Shown in pieces: positions 21,717 to 31,340 of a DNA stretch of 64,000 bases (within the stretch, counting starts at the first letter, position 1; the number at the start of each line of letters is the position of its first letter). The DNA is from Pleurodeles waltl (Eukaryota > Chordata > Amphibia > Caudata > Salamandridae). Position numbers and translations under genes: made by a program. The notes below the pieces were generated by a model that was given only the letters and a program-made list of their open reading frames with translations, ran no database searches and was not told the DNA's origin. The stretch is taken from the NCBI RefSeq assembly GCF_031143425.1, contig NC_090447.1, positions 30,222,238-30,286,237 on the forward strand, read 5' to 3'.

Positions 21717-22447
21717 TTCCCCTGTTTTATTCTCTTTAATTCTTGTAAAAAACCTACTCCTTGTGAATTTATTTCCACATGTGATTCACTCAATCCTGTA
21801 TCACTAATGTTTGTAGCTGAACTACTCCTAGATGTGGATGGAGATTCCGTGGAAATATTGGATTCCCCTATGACTGTCCCACTTTTTATCAAGTGATCAT
21901 ATTTCCGCGAGAACGTAAAAACTCTCCCGTTTATATAATCCAATTCGTCTCTCCTAAATTTCCTAGCTTTCCTCTGTTTAATCTCGTCTTGAAATTTCAT
22001 AATCACATCATTCAGAATAGTATAATTCTTATCCGTAGCTTCTTTCAGCCCCATTTCTCTTATATCCTTTTCTAATGCATCTATCTCTAATTGTAGTTTC
22101 CCAACTTTTCTTTCTGCATTCTCTATCAGAATATCCATCAGCTTCATTGAATTCATCTTTAATTCTTCTTCCCATCTTTTCAGTAGATCAGTCTCTAGAT
22201 CATCATATGTGGGAAATAGATGTGAACGTAAGCCCCTTGGTATTCTGTCCAACTTTCTATATTGCTTTAGTGTTATTGCGTCCCACCATCTGGACATTTC
22301 ATTTCTTTTTAATTTTTCCAGCCTAATAAATTTGTCTCTAAGTCCTTCTTTCATCCTCTGATTCCCACCGCCCACAGCTTGTCGTACCGTGGCCCCTTTA
22401 TCTAGATTTCTAAATAATTCTTCCGCTTCTTTCAGTCTCTCTTCCAT
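21602..22447 (-). CDS. Upstream protein (ORF1) of the Penelope-like element
   Basis: 281 codons, open from Met at 22,447. It begins MEERLKEAEELFRNLDKG, is highly charged throughout, and contains long heptad-like stretches around residues 100-175, such as ENAERKVGKLQLEIDALE, so a coiled coil is likely. A Ser-rich linker follows (about 205-225) and a basic, Lys/Glu-rich C-terminus. I recall similar RWEEEL-type proteins lying upstream of Penelope-like RTs in fish and amphibians, but the function is not established; RNA binding or multimerisation is a guess. ORF2 starts within its last 115 bp in the -1 frame, and a run of six A (in GGAAAAAAGC on the minus strand) lies in the overlap. It is intact here. 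Confidence 0.7.
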   Translation of the reverse strand: MEERLKEAEELFRNLDKGATVRQAVGGGNQRMKEGLRDKFIRLEKLKRNEMSRWWDAITLKQYRKLDRIPRGLRSHLFPTYDDLETDLLKRWEEELKMNSMKLMDILIENAERKVGKLQLEIDALEKDIREMGLKEATDKNYTILNDVIMKFQDEIKQRKARKFRRDELDYINGRVFTFSRKYDHLIKSGTVIGESNISTESPSTSRSSSATNISDTGLSESHVEINSQGVGFLQELKRIKQGNWELNQRRNQVGRLEEGKEEEKSEMYSGMKTRSRDKKM

Positions 22448-22667
22448 TTTGAAATTAGAGATACCCTTAAATTATTGATATTTTAGAGTAAGGAGCAGCC
22501 CAACTCCAAAAGTATACATCAAAAGAGAGGGTGAACAGTGAGTAATAGGCGCTTCCCACTCTAACTCTATAATATTATACTTCACAATATCGCACGGTGC
22601 AAATGACTGGGGTCAAACCCTCTACATCCCCTAAAAAGACAACATTATGTTATATAATCTACATTGA

Positions 22668-22840
22668 AAATAGATACACTTGCACACGTGATAGTAATGC
22701 AAAAAAAAAACCTTCTAGTTTCAATGATGTATTCGTATTACACATCTAGTATCGACAGAAACAAAACTCAAAATAATACAATGCAATCTTCAATCAAACT
22801 CAAATATAGGTTCCACAAAATTCGGTCCAAAATATATATT
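22668..22840 (+). repeat. Inverted-repeat arm 1 of the Penelope-like element
   Basis: AAATAGATACACTTGCACAC through TTCGGTCCAAAATAT. It is nearly identical to the reverse complement of 24,050-24,229. I see a 4-bp indel (ATTCGTATT against ATTCAGATCGTATT), one substitution and a difference in A-run length. High identity implies a single recent origin or gene conversion. Confidence 0.9.
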
Positions 22841-23006
22841 ATCGCCAGAGTGGATTGGAGCATTACAGCTCCAGTCGACAGTATCAGGGTAATGCATCGG
22901 TCACAACAGAAAGATAAGAATGAAGTCCGTTTTCAGTGATTACCATCCCGGAAACGGGGATAGGAATGTATGAAGTCCGTCCTCTATTTGTATCTCAGGG
23001 AGAGAC

Positions 23007-23016
23007 GTATAAAGGG
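23007..23016 (+). promoter_or_regulatory. Possible TATA box in the inverted terminal region
   Basis: GTATAAAGGG, followed by GCTGGAAGCTACGTAGCC and a small hairpin (TCGGT/ACCGA). It lies between the inverted arms and points toward the hammerhead-like motif on the same strand. This is a sequence match only, without functional evidence. Confidence 0.3.
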
Positions 23017-23822
23017 CTGGAAGCTACGTAGCCTCGGTTTCAAACACCGAAGCCGAATAAGACGGCAAAACTGCAGCGTACTCGCTCGCATCAACATAAT
23101 TATTAGGTAAGAACGAATATGAGGACTACGAGCACATGTGTAATGTTACATTGTGGGAGATTTGGATCTAAGGATAAGGATTTATAAAATATCGCATTTC
23201 CAACACACAGGGACACAAAGAAGATTATAATAACAATTGGAGCTACAAAAAAAAGGGGGAAAAGAAAAAAAAGAAAATATAGACATATATGGTGAGTGGT
23301 ACACAGAAATACATTGCAGTAATGTAAACTTTTAGATGATATTTAAAAAGAAACAATTGCCGAAGAGTTATGTTATTTTACCTGTATTCAAATAGGATAT
23401 AAGAAATAAACAAAACAGCTATAAAGGATACTATGGCGCATATGTAACAATCAAGTTTACTGTGAAGGTACGATTAGTTGTAATGTAGTTTGAGAAATTT
23501 AGTTATGTGTGGGGAGCATCCTCTATAAATACACTGAAAAGTAGGGTGACATGTGCATGGGATGTACACTTCATCTTGTTCTGTTATGTAAAGGATGTGC
23601 ATGTACACTTTGAGAAACCAGTCACTGATTTCACACATGGTAGTTGGATTTGCAAATGTGGAGTATTAATGTTAAACCTGTCACAACTAAGCAAAAGACA
23701 CACAAACAGATTTCCACTGCTAAGCATGTAATTTTGCCACAACACAACAAATCGAAAAGTTCGTAGAACACACAATATTTGTATTATATAATATCATGTA
23801 CATAATGTTATTTTAGGAGGTC

Positions 23823-23865
23823 CTGATGAAATCCAGGGGTACTCCCCGGATGAAACACGTGTTGA
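23823..23865 (+). ncRNA. Candidate hammerhead ribozyme core
   Basis: The plus strand has CTGATGA (23,823-23,829). A stem II follows (ATCC pairing with GGAT, with an inner GGGG/CCCC pair set), then GAAAC, a palindromic CACGTG as a minimal stem III, and TTGAC. GTC before CTGATGA can pair with GAC to start stem I. One extra A follows CTGATGA. Penelope-like elements are known to carry hammerheads with very short stem III that work best as dimers, as newt satellite 2 does. The match to the catalytic core is direct; activity is inferred. Confidence 0.55.
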
Positions 23866-24009
23866 CAAAGGGACAAAGGAGGAAGTTGCTGGACTGAATT
23901 GGTAACTCTGTAACTAATCATATAGGATACACAATTTGACAAAGGGACAAAGAAGGAAGTTGCTGGACCGAATTGGTAACTCTGGAACTAATCGCATAGG
24001 ATACACAAT
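23862..24009 (+). repeat. 74-bp tandem duplication next to the hammerhead-like motif
   Basis: TTGACAAAGGGACAAAG starts a 74-bp unit at 23,862 and again at 23,936. The two units differ at a few positions (for example GGACTG against GGACCG). The second unit lacks the CTGATGA core, so only the sequence downstream of the predicted cleavage site is duplicated. Confidence 0.9.
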
Positions 24010-24049
24010 TTGGACTTGTGGATATTATTTTTGGACTGTGGAGAAGATA

Positions 24050-24229
24050 TAAATATTTTGGACCGAATTTTGTGGAACCTATATTTGAGTTTGATTGAAG
24101 ATTGTATTGTATTATTTTGAGTTTTGTTTCTGTCGATACTAGATGTGTAATACGATCTGAATACATCATTGAAACTAGAAGTTTTTTTTTTTTTTGCATT
24201 ACTATCACGTGTGCAAGTGTATCTATTTA
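24050..24229 (-). repeat. Inverted-repeat arm 2 of the Penelope-like element
   Basis: Reverse complement of arm 1, ending in GTGTATCTATTT at 24,229. It includes a T-run of about 15 where arm 1 has 10 A. This marks the outer edge of the element on the high-coordinate side. Confidence 0.9.
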
Positions 24230-24351
24230 CAACTCCTGTGGCACTTCATAGGAAGGGTTGGGATCACTATATATTGTTCAAAGTGGGGGTATTTTATTCC
24301 TCTGGCCACTCCCTGTTACTGGGCTCAGTAATGCTGTCAAAAAGAGCAAAT

Positions 24352-24588
24352 GGCTCAATTTACAAAGGTAAACTTAGACCAAAAGTCAACAGTTAGCCTG
24401 AAGTCTAAGTTTAGACCTAAAGTCTAACTTAAACCAAAAGTCTAGACCAAAAGTCTAACTTTAGCAAAATACTTTAGTAAAGTTAGACTTCTGTAAAGAT
24501 AAACCAAAAGTCTAACTTTGCTACCAGTAAAGTTAGTCTTGAGGTCTAAACTTAGTATTGTCAAAAGTTTACCTTTGTGAATTGGGCC
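24352..24588. mobile_element. ~237-bp fold-back MITE
   Basis: The left end is GGCTCAATTTACAAAGGTAA. The inverted right end is GGCCCAATTCACAAAGGTAA. Between them, AAAGTCTAACTT-type words recur in both orientations (for example ACCAAAAGTCTAACTTT and AAAGTTAGACTT), so the whole element can fold into one long stem. No clear TSD and no coding capacity. Confidence 0.75.
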
Positions 24589-26569
24589 CACTGATGTGAT
24601 GTTAATTAGAAAATCCTTTTATAAGTCAAGTTGCGATTAAACTTAAGGACGCCAAGTCATTTGGTAATGCTAGAAAATGACAATAAACACAATTTCCGTT
24701 AAATTAGCAGCATACGATAGTTCGGAAAATTCTTGTGAAATATCTGTGTAAATATCAAGAGATTGAACTGATATTTGAAATGATAATTAATTGTGAATGT
24801 TAAGGGAATAGCTGCTGTGGAAACGTGGGAATTTCAGGAAAGTTGGCTGCGTTAGGGAATGAATGGCAAATATATTGCTGGCAGTGGGGGGAATGAGCTC
24901 TTGGAGGTGGGCAAGGAACGTCCATCGAATGCAGAAGCGCCAAACCATGCAGATGTAAAAGCCATCTAAACAATAAAACTCACTCTTTTGAAAGTCTGGC
25001 GGTCGGATTTCCGACAGAGGTCCTTTTACGACTGACTGCACTGCAGGGCGAGGGGATTCCCGCCCCGTGCCAGGACTCGCCCTGACACACCTGGGGAGCC
25101 GAGGTATGGGCCCTGGGGAGGTTGTGGTGGGGCCAGGGGGGGCGGTGGTGACTGTGGCCTCCACAAGATGGTCGCTGGCGGGGTCTGAGCTATCCACCTC
25201 ACCGTACCTCATTACAACCTGCTGGAAGGAAGCCACCAGCTGTCCCACTGCAGCCTCCTTCACTGCTGTGTAAAAACCCGAGCTAGTGTTGTGTTCTTAC
25301 AAGAGGAACTGGTTTACATAAAGTCGAGTTCAAGAGAGCACACGTGACTCGAAGAAGCACAAAAACACCTGGGGTTCGTTGGCCTTCCTCCCAATGATCT
25401 TCCATCTGTGACAAGACATTGAATATTTGCATCCTGAAAGGACGCAGGTGTCTGTCCAAGGACCCTTGCGTCCAGGCCCTTGGAGTCACTTCCGCGCCCC
25501 AGTGTCAGGCCCTTCACCCAGAGGTACAGGGCAGGTGCCCACACTCAGAGGCCTGGAATGCAATCGCTGGAGTGTGTGGGGCGGCCATTTTAGATTGGTC
25601 AACTTTGAACCTTCTCATCCAGCCATAACCAGAGGACAGTGGGCCCTCTAGGCCGCCAACCACATTTCCCCAACTAGCATGCTCGCTGATACCTGCTGTG
25701 GAGTTCAGTGCCCACAGAGTGTATTTGAGCGAACAGTTCAAGGTCCGCATTAATGATAGGAGGCACCGTCCTTCAAACAGGTGCGCTGTGCACAAACAAG
25801 GGTAGTACGCCTAATTATGGTGAATGCGCTGCGCTCAGGTCAGCCGTGAACTTGTGCAGCCCTGGTGGTAGCGCAGTCAGTTAAATACAGAGCATCTGCT
25901 TCAAAGCCTCTCCGTGTTTCTCTGTCCAGGCGCCACGCGCTTGCGGACTGTTCTGTAATACCATAGTGCCCCAGCGGCACAAAAAGCGGGTGCACACATC
26001 CTGTGAGACCCCTTGCACTATCAGTAATACGGCCTTGGTGAGCACTTGTGGCGGTTATGCATTATAATTATATTCAGTAAAAATATTAGGGTGATGAACA
26101 TTTGCTAATAATAATCCTTGCCTGCCACCTGGAAATGGATGAGAAATAATTTCATGTCGTTGCCTGACCTAAATCTACCATAGAAAGGACTGTGACCCCC
26201 CATTTCATTATTGAACATTTGTGTCATCCAATATCGATATCACTTTGGCAAGAAAAGCCATTGTAGGAATAAGGTGGTGACACAGGTCTTCTAAAGCTAA
26301 CAAGTGTCCAATGCCGAACACGTGTTTATTAGATTCTGAATGTTTGCCCCCCACTCGTGCGTAACACCATAGTGGTCTACTAACCCAGGCGCCAAATACA
26401 GGAGACAAATTTTTGTATCAGATCTGCACTAACATGCAAAGATATGTGCATAACGCAACCAAATGTATCATAACGATGATGCACTCACTTGTGAACACCA
26501 GGTCTTTCTATTGTGCTGGTTTTATGAAAATATAAAAAAATAAACTGATAAATAAATGAGGAGTGTTGT
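24589..26569. other. Unassigned intergenic sequence
   Basis: A GC-richer island lies at 25,010-25,260, where the minus strand is open for 158 codons from 25,263 with a Pro/Thr-rich middle. No domain is recognisable, and this may be chance. A tRNA-like GGTAGCGCAGTCAGTTAAA occurs near 25,866 without a partner B box. The remainder is featureless. Confidence 0.5.
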
Positions 26570-28868
26570 ACTTGGCCATATCTGTAGGGACATCCCCAAA
26601 TTTCACCCTTCTGTTTTCTAAACCCATTTTTTGCTGACTTTTAGGACTCTGTGCACTCTACCACTGCTGACCGGTACTAAAGTGCTTGTGTCTCTCCTCA
26701 AAACATGGTAGAATTGGCTTAAACCCAGTTAGCATATTGTATTTACTTGTAAGTCCATAGTAGTGTGGCACTACCTGTGCCCAGAGCCTGTAAATTACAT
26801 TTATGGGTGGGCATGCAGCATTGATTGTATCACCCACTTAAGTAGCCCTTTAAACATGTTCGAGGCCTGCCATCCCAGCCCTTGTGTGTAGTTTAAACTG
26901 CCATTTCGACCTGGGAAAATAAGTCTCTTGATCATGATCAAACCTTCCTATTCCTACTTAGTACATATACGTTACCCCTAGGGCAGGCCCTAAACAGCCC
27001 ACAGGGCAGGGTCCAATGTATTTAAAAAGTAGGGCATGTAATTTTACATTTACATGTCCTGGTAGTGAAAAACTCTAAAACTATTTTTTCACTACTACAA
27101 GGTCTACCTCTCCCATAGGATAACATTGGAATTATCTTATTACATTTAATAAACTGTAATTTCCAAATGGGAGCAGATAAGCATGTCATGTTTGGTGTCT
27201 TTGGAATTGTAATGAAAAATCATCTTATATGGTAAAGTGGGATTTTAATTTACAATTTTGAAAATGCCATTTTTATAAAGTTGGCATTTTCCTGCCTTAC
27301 CCATTTAGTGCCTGTATCCTGCTCTGTGTCACATGGCTGGGTGTAGCTGCCAGTTGGGCTGTGTGTATTCTTTCTAGACAGCCACACACAATAGAAAGCT
27401 TAGGTGTGCCTGGAAGGGCAATCACTGGCAGGATGGGAGAGCAAAGCTGGTCACACCCCTACTTACACTTGAATGGCCTGTGTCCTGCCTCCACACAAAT
27501 GGCTGCATTCCCTCTGTAATTAGTCTGGAGATAGGGAAGGCAGGAAGCCTGTGGACTTCAAAGGGAAACCTCTAGAAGCTTCTCCCACTTCAAAGGCGAA
27601 ACTGGGTATAAATATTGGACCTCAGACACCAACTCTTCAGTACACTTCTGGACCTGTGCAAATTCTGCCAGGTGGGAGGACTGCTGTGTTGCTGAAAGGA
27701 CTGCTACTCTGCTGGACCGCTGCTCTGAAGGACTGCTGTGCTCACCTGGTCCCCATTTTGCCTGGATGACAAGGACTAGACCTGCATCTGCTGAACCCAG
27801 GACTCCAAAGTAACTCAAGGGCTAGTTGGTTGGCCTACAGACTAGAGCCTCGGGGACAGAAGGCTCCAACAACCTTGAACCCAGCACCTGGACCGTACCA
27901 TCTGTGATACAATCCTGCCAAGTGGTGCCATCCCAGTCCTGGACCCTTGAAAGTGGGCCTGAAGGTGCTATTCCAGCCCATCTGTGGATCTAGCAGAATG
28001 GATTGCTGCACCATCTCGAGCAGAACCAACAGATCAAGTCTGCTGCGAGAGTTCCCCAAGCTAAAGAGCTCTGCATTGATCTCACAGCACGCATCTGAAT
28101 CGAACCAGTAAGAAACTTTAAGGCAGGCACATGCATTGCAAATATCTCCTCAACGGCAGCCTCTATGATGATGATGCAGGTTCTCGCATTGCAGCTCTTT
28201 GGAACCAATGCAGAGCTTTGACTGAGCAAGGCTTCCTTGATGCCAGAGTTTGCACCTCAAGCTCTTGTCAACGGGATCCTTGATAACAACACCTGACCTT
28301 ACATTACACCTTCACAGCTCCTCTGAACCAATACATCGACTAGGCTGTGTGACACATCCTTGTCCAGGGACACCGCAAACTCTCTGCAGCCAGTATTTAA
28401 GGTGCTCTTGTTCCGAGGGCCTAACTGGATCTCTGTAGCTCGCCCATGCTCCATTGCGGATGACCTCAGTTTGTGACTTTGTCTCGGTCCAGCACAACCA
28501 GACGTCTGCAGTTGGCGCTTTGTGCGTTTTGCCGTTATTTTCACTGAAATCTTTAAAAGTGCAGAGCTCCGGTTCTACTGATTGGATTTCTGTTGTTTTG
28601 GTCTTGTTTTATTTATTAAAAATTACCCTACAGTTCTAATCTGGTGAGGGAGCCTTTTGTGGTATGTTTTCACTGTGTTACTGTTTGAAGTGTTGCACAA
28701 ATACTTTACACATTGCCTCTGAGTTAAGCCTGACTGCTCAGTGCCAAGCTGCCCAAGGTTTGAACACGGTTTAAATTAAGGTTTGCTTTTGACTTCACCC
28801 TGACAAGGATTGTGGTTCCTGCTTGAGTAGAGTTTCACCCCATCAACCAATAAACCAGTTTCTTACAA
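26570..28868 (+). repeat. 2.3-kb interspersed repeat family, copy B (longest)
   Basis: This is the most complete copy. The 5' part runs through GACTTTTAGGACTCTGTGCA (about 26,640) and AGTTAGCATATTGTATTTAC, then GAAAATGCCATTTTTATAAA (27,260). The middle has CTGCTGTG/CTGGACCGCTGC-type iterations (27,677-27,745) and CTGCCAAGTGGTGCCATCCC (27,915). The 3' part carries GATTGGATTTCTGTTGTTTT and TTAAGCCTGACTGCTCAGTG, ending near CCAGTTTCTTACA at 28,868. I recognise it as a type common in newt DNA; its transposon class is unclear. Confidence 0.75.
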
Positions 28869-29407
28869 AGAGAAATAGGTTACAAACTTAAGAATTCACA
28901 GTTTTACCTGTCTGCTATTTTTACAAAACCCCATCATGCCCCAAGACTAGGCAGAGGCAAACTTGTAATTATGCTGATGTAGTTTGGAGAATTTTGCATT
29001 ATACTTGTAACACAAAATTCCTGGAATTATGCCTATGCGTCATTCACTGCAAACTTTTACCGCAGGCATGTTGTAACAACATGGATAGCCAAAATATGAG
29101 TGCTGTTGCTCGCAATACTTGTGTTTTTCACACTTTTTTGTGTGCAAAATGCATCTGTGTAAAAAGCGACATGAGAATGCATTTTACGCTTAAAATAATT
29201 CTAAGTGATACTTTGCATTCCATGTAATTTTGTGGAATTTTGCAAAAGTTTCCAGAAAGTTTGCTTAACTAAACAAATCACATTATGTGCATTTCATTCA
29301 TCTACATTGGAGACCTAGCAGTTCTGTAAGACCAGGCGACCAGATGTTAGTCAGTAGTACCTATGCCCATGCTTTCAAAGAGAGGTATTTCAACATGGCT
29401 ATATCTT
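28869..29407. other. No recognisable feature
   Basis: AT-rich sequence. Open stretches of at most 83 codons, without motifs. Confidence 0.5.
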
Positions 29408-29519
29408 GTGCCTCACGTTCTGTGTCTCACATTTGGTGCTTCACGTTCGGTGCCTCATCTTCTGTACCTATGGTTCTGAGCCTTATGTTCAGCGCCTCAG
29501 GTATGAAGCCTCGTCTTCA
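29408..29519 (+). repeat. Degenerate 14-bp tandem repeat, 8 units
   Basis: Eight consecutive 14-mers fit the consensus GTGCCTCACGTTCT: GTGCCTCACGTTCT, GTGTCTCACATTTG, GTGCTTCACGTTCG, GTGCCTCATCTTCT, GTACCTATGGTTCT, GAGCCTTATGTTCA, GCGCCTCAGGTATG and AAGCCTCGTCTTCA. The period is exact with no indels, although every unit differs. Confidence 0.85.
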
Positions 29520-29769
29520 ATGCGTTTTTAAGCTATAAACATCAGACATATATTTTTTGCTGCCTGTTAGAATTTCAACATTGTATTATTTGATTAATTA
29601 CATCTACATATGGTGATTTGATTATGGTGATTTATAAGCATAAAATCCAACCTTTTCGACCGATATTTTATGGGGAGAGATGAGTGATCCATCGGTGCTG
29701 TTTGAACAGGGTGTGCAGTGATGAGCAGGGTAGAGAAGTGCATCAGAAACTGCGGCTTGTCATTTTTGG

Positions 29770-29842
29770 TAGCTGCAGTCTGATGAGTCAACATGTTTCA
29801 CCCTGGCTAATGTTTTTGTGCAGGCCTTCTTCAGGTCTGGTT
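29770..29842 (-). ncRNA. Hammerhead-like relic (decayed core)
   Basis: On the minus strand CCTGAAGAAGG, a CCTG...CAGG stem, then GAAACATGTTGAC repeat the order seen at 23,823 (CCTGATGAA, stem, GAAACACGTGTTGAC). The invariant U of CUGAUGA is replaced by A, so it should not cleave. It may be the 3' end of an old, otherwise unrecognisable Penelope-like element lying toward higher coordinates. Confidence 0.35.
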
Positions 29843-31124
29843 TGGAGATTGCCTTTAATGTGTGCTCCCTCTGTGGAAAGTGGTTTGTCCTGTGCAAGTT
29901 CCATGACGATAGAGACTAGTGATTTCTTTGTTTGGGCAGGAGAGCCCCATACAAAGTAAAAACTCCTCTCTGTGAAGGTGCCAATGCAGGATGTATGCAG
30001 GTAATTCAGCACTCCATAAGAGAAGCCAAGTGCACTATCAGTAGGTGTGCTGTGTACAATGACGTGGAGAGGTGTCTTGGGCCACACAGGGGAAGAGGGG
30101 CAGGTAGACTACCTATGCATAGTCCACACGTACCTGCGTATTGTACCCTGCCACCACCCTCCTGGACCAACATATTATATACAGGAAGACAGCTAAGACA
30201 GGCTGGGACAGCTTGCATCATCCGGAAGTGAAGTCACACACAGCATCTCTGGTTCCCAGGGACTGATGGGCAGATCCAGAAAAGGAGAGGTAGGCTCTGA
30301 GAGCAGAGAGCTTTGAGAGGAGGTGCATGGTTGGTGTGAAGAGAGGAGAGAAAGAACTAACCACTACAACAAGCAGGGGATGGCAGAGGAGTGTGGCTGG
30401 CTCAGGCATCCCGAGCCCTGCTCCCTGCCAGGCTGGCTACTGCTCTTGTACTTCTGTACCCTAAGTGCGGCGGGTGTCCCCGAAGGGGCTTCCATGCTTA
30501 CTTTAGCATAGGACTCCAACTATACCTCACTGATGCTTTGGCATCCCCGGGGCACTTTGGCATTACCGAAAGGGCTGCAGATGCTTGTGCGTCCCCTTCT
30601 GTGATACAGATAGCGCTTGCACACATAGAGCGCCACCACTATTACTAAAGGGTGTTCCCTCATTTGCATGGGAGCGTAGCACCACCTAAATGAGGGAATC
30701 CCTTTGCCTCTGCTCCCGCACGGTATTATAGCCAGGGGCATAGAGGTAAAGAAGCTGTCGGGAGGCATGCTGTCACTGCGTCACCTGAAACATAGCACAC
30801 TCTCAGTGCGCCCCCTGATGGAAGCTTTAGAGGGGGGAGAGGTGTCCTATGGACCCCCAGACATCCCCTTGCAGGTGGGTATAGTTGCTCACTGCACCCA
30901 CCCGCAATGGGGTCTCTCACCCCTCTTAAAAGTGCAGGCAGGTTGCCATCTGCACCACGAAACACAGTATTTCACTTGAATGCTCTGCCCCTAGGGCGCA
31001 CAAGTTCACAGCTGCCCTGGGGGAAGCACATTCTACCTAGTTGGGTGCACTGTCTCTGTTTGTGCCCGGGACGCCTGTTTTAAGTTGTGCTGTGGCCCAA
31101 GCAGAGAACGTGCACCCTCTGTAC
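29843..31124. other. Unassigned sequence
   Basis: A CCGGAAGTGAAGTCAC word (about 30,220) and, on the minus strand, TGTATATAATATG (about 30,175) lie upstream of the hammerhead-like relic in its orientation. Nothing else is recognisable, and open stretches are short and motif-free. Confidence 0.4.
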
Positions 31125-31340
31125 AATAGAGTCCCTGGAGGGTACCCGGCCTCCTCGCTCGGCTGGACTGTGCCTCTTGAAGCAAGGCCAAGACTGATTT
31201 GCATGAGGTGGGTCTCTCTCTAGAATGGCACAGAGGAGAAAACGATGGACTGGAATGCAGCTCAGAACGACAGTCAGTGCCTGAGATTAATTCAGGCATT
31301 CTTCCATCATCTTGTTGTTTTTACAGGAGTATTTCTGCAC
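31125..31340 (+). repeat. Old interspersed repeat, diverged partner of 3,260-3,560
   Basis: Shares ordered blocks with 3,260-3,560, including GGCTGGACTGT, AAGACTGATTTGCATGAGGT and ATTAATTCAGGCATTCTTCC. The family is unknown. Confidence 0.4.

Larger units (their letters stand above)
20241..24229 (-). mobile_element. Penelope-like retroelement, 3'-truncated, with inverted terminal copies upstream
   Basis: Two overlapping ORFs on the minus strand (22,447-21,602 and 21,716-20,205) encode a coiled-coil-type protein and a Penelope-type RT. The expected C-terminal part (end of RT and a GIY-YIG nuclease) is cut off at about 20,240 by repeat copy C. Upstream of ORF1 lie two near-identical inverted segments (22,668-22,840 and 24,050-24,229). 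They recall the pseudo-LTRs of Penelope-like elements, which are often found in inverted or partial tandem arrangement. A hammerhead-like motif lies within. The border at 24,229 is the outer end of the inverted arm. Confidence 0.85.

Noticed and set aside
20584..22326. Plus-strand frames opposite the Penelope-like element
   Set aside because: Antisense shadows of the two element ORFs.
24787..25263. 158-codon minus-strand frame
   Set aside because: Considered as a possible exon or gag-like piece; only a low-complexity Pro/Thr stretch and no domain.
25860..25930. tRNA-like A-box sequence GGTAGCGCAGTCAGTTAAA
   Set aside because: No B box or cloverleaf follows; insufficient for a tRNA or SINE call.
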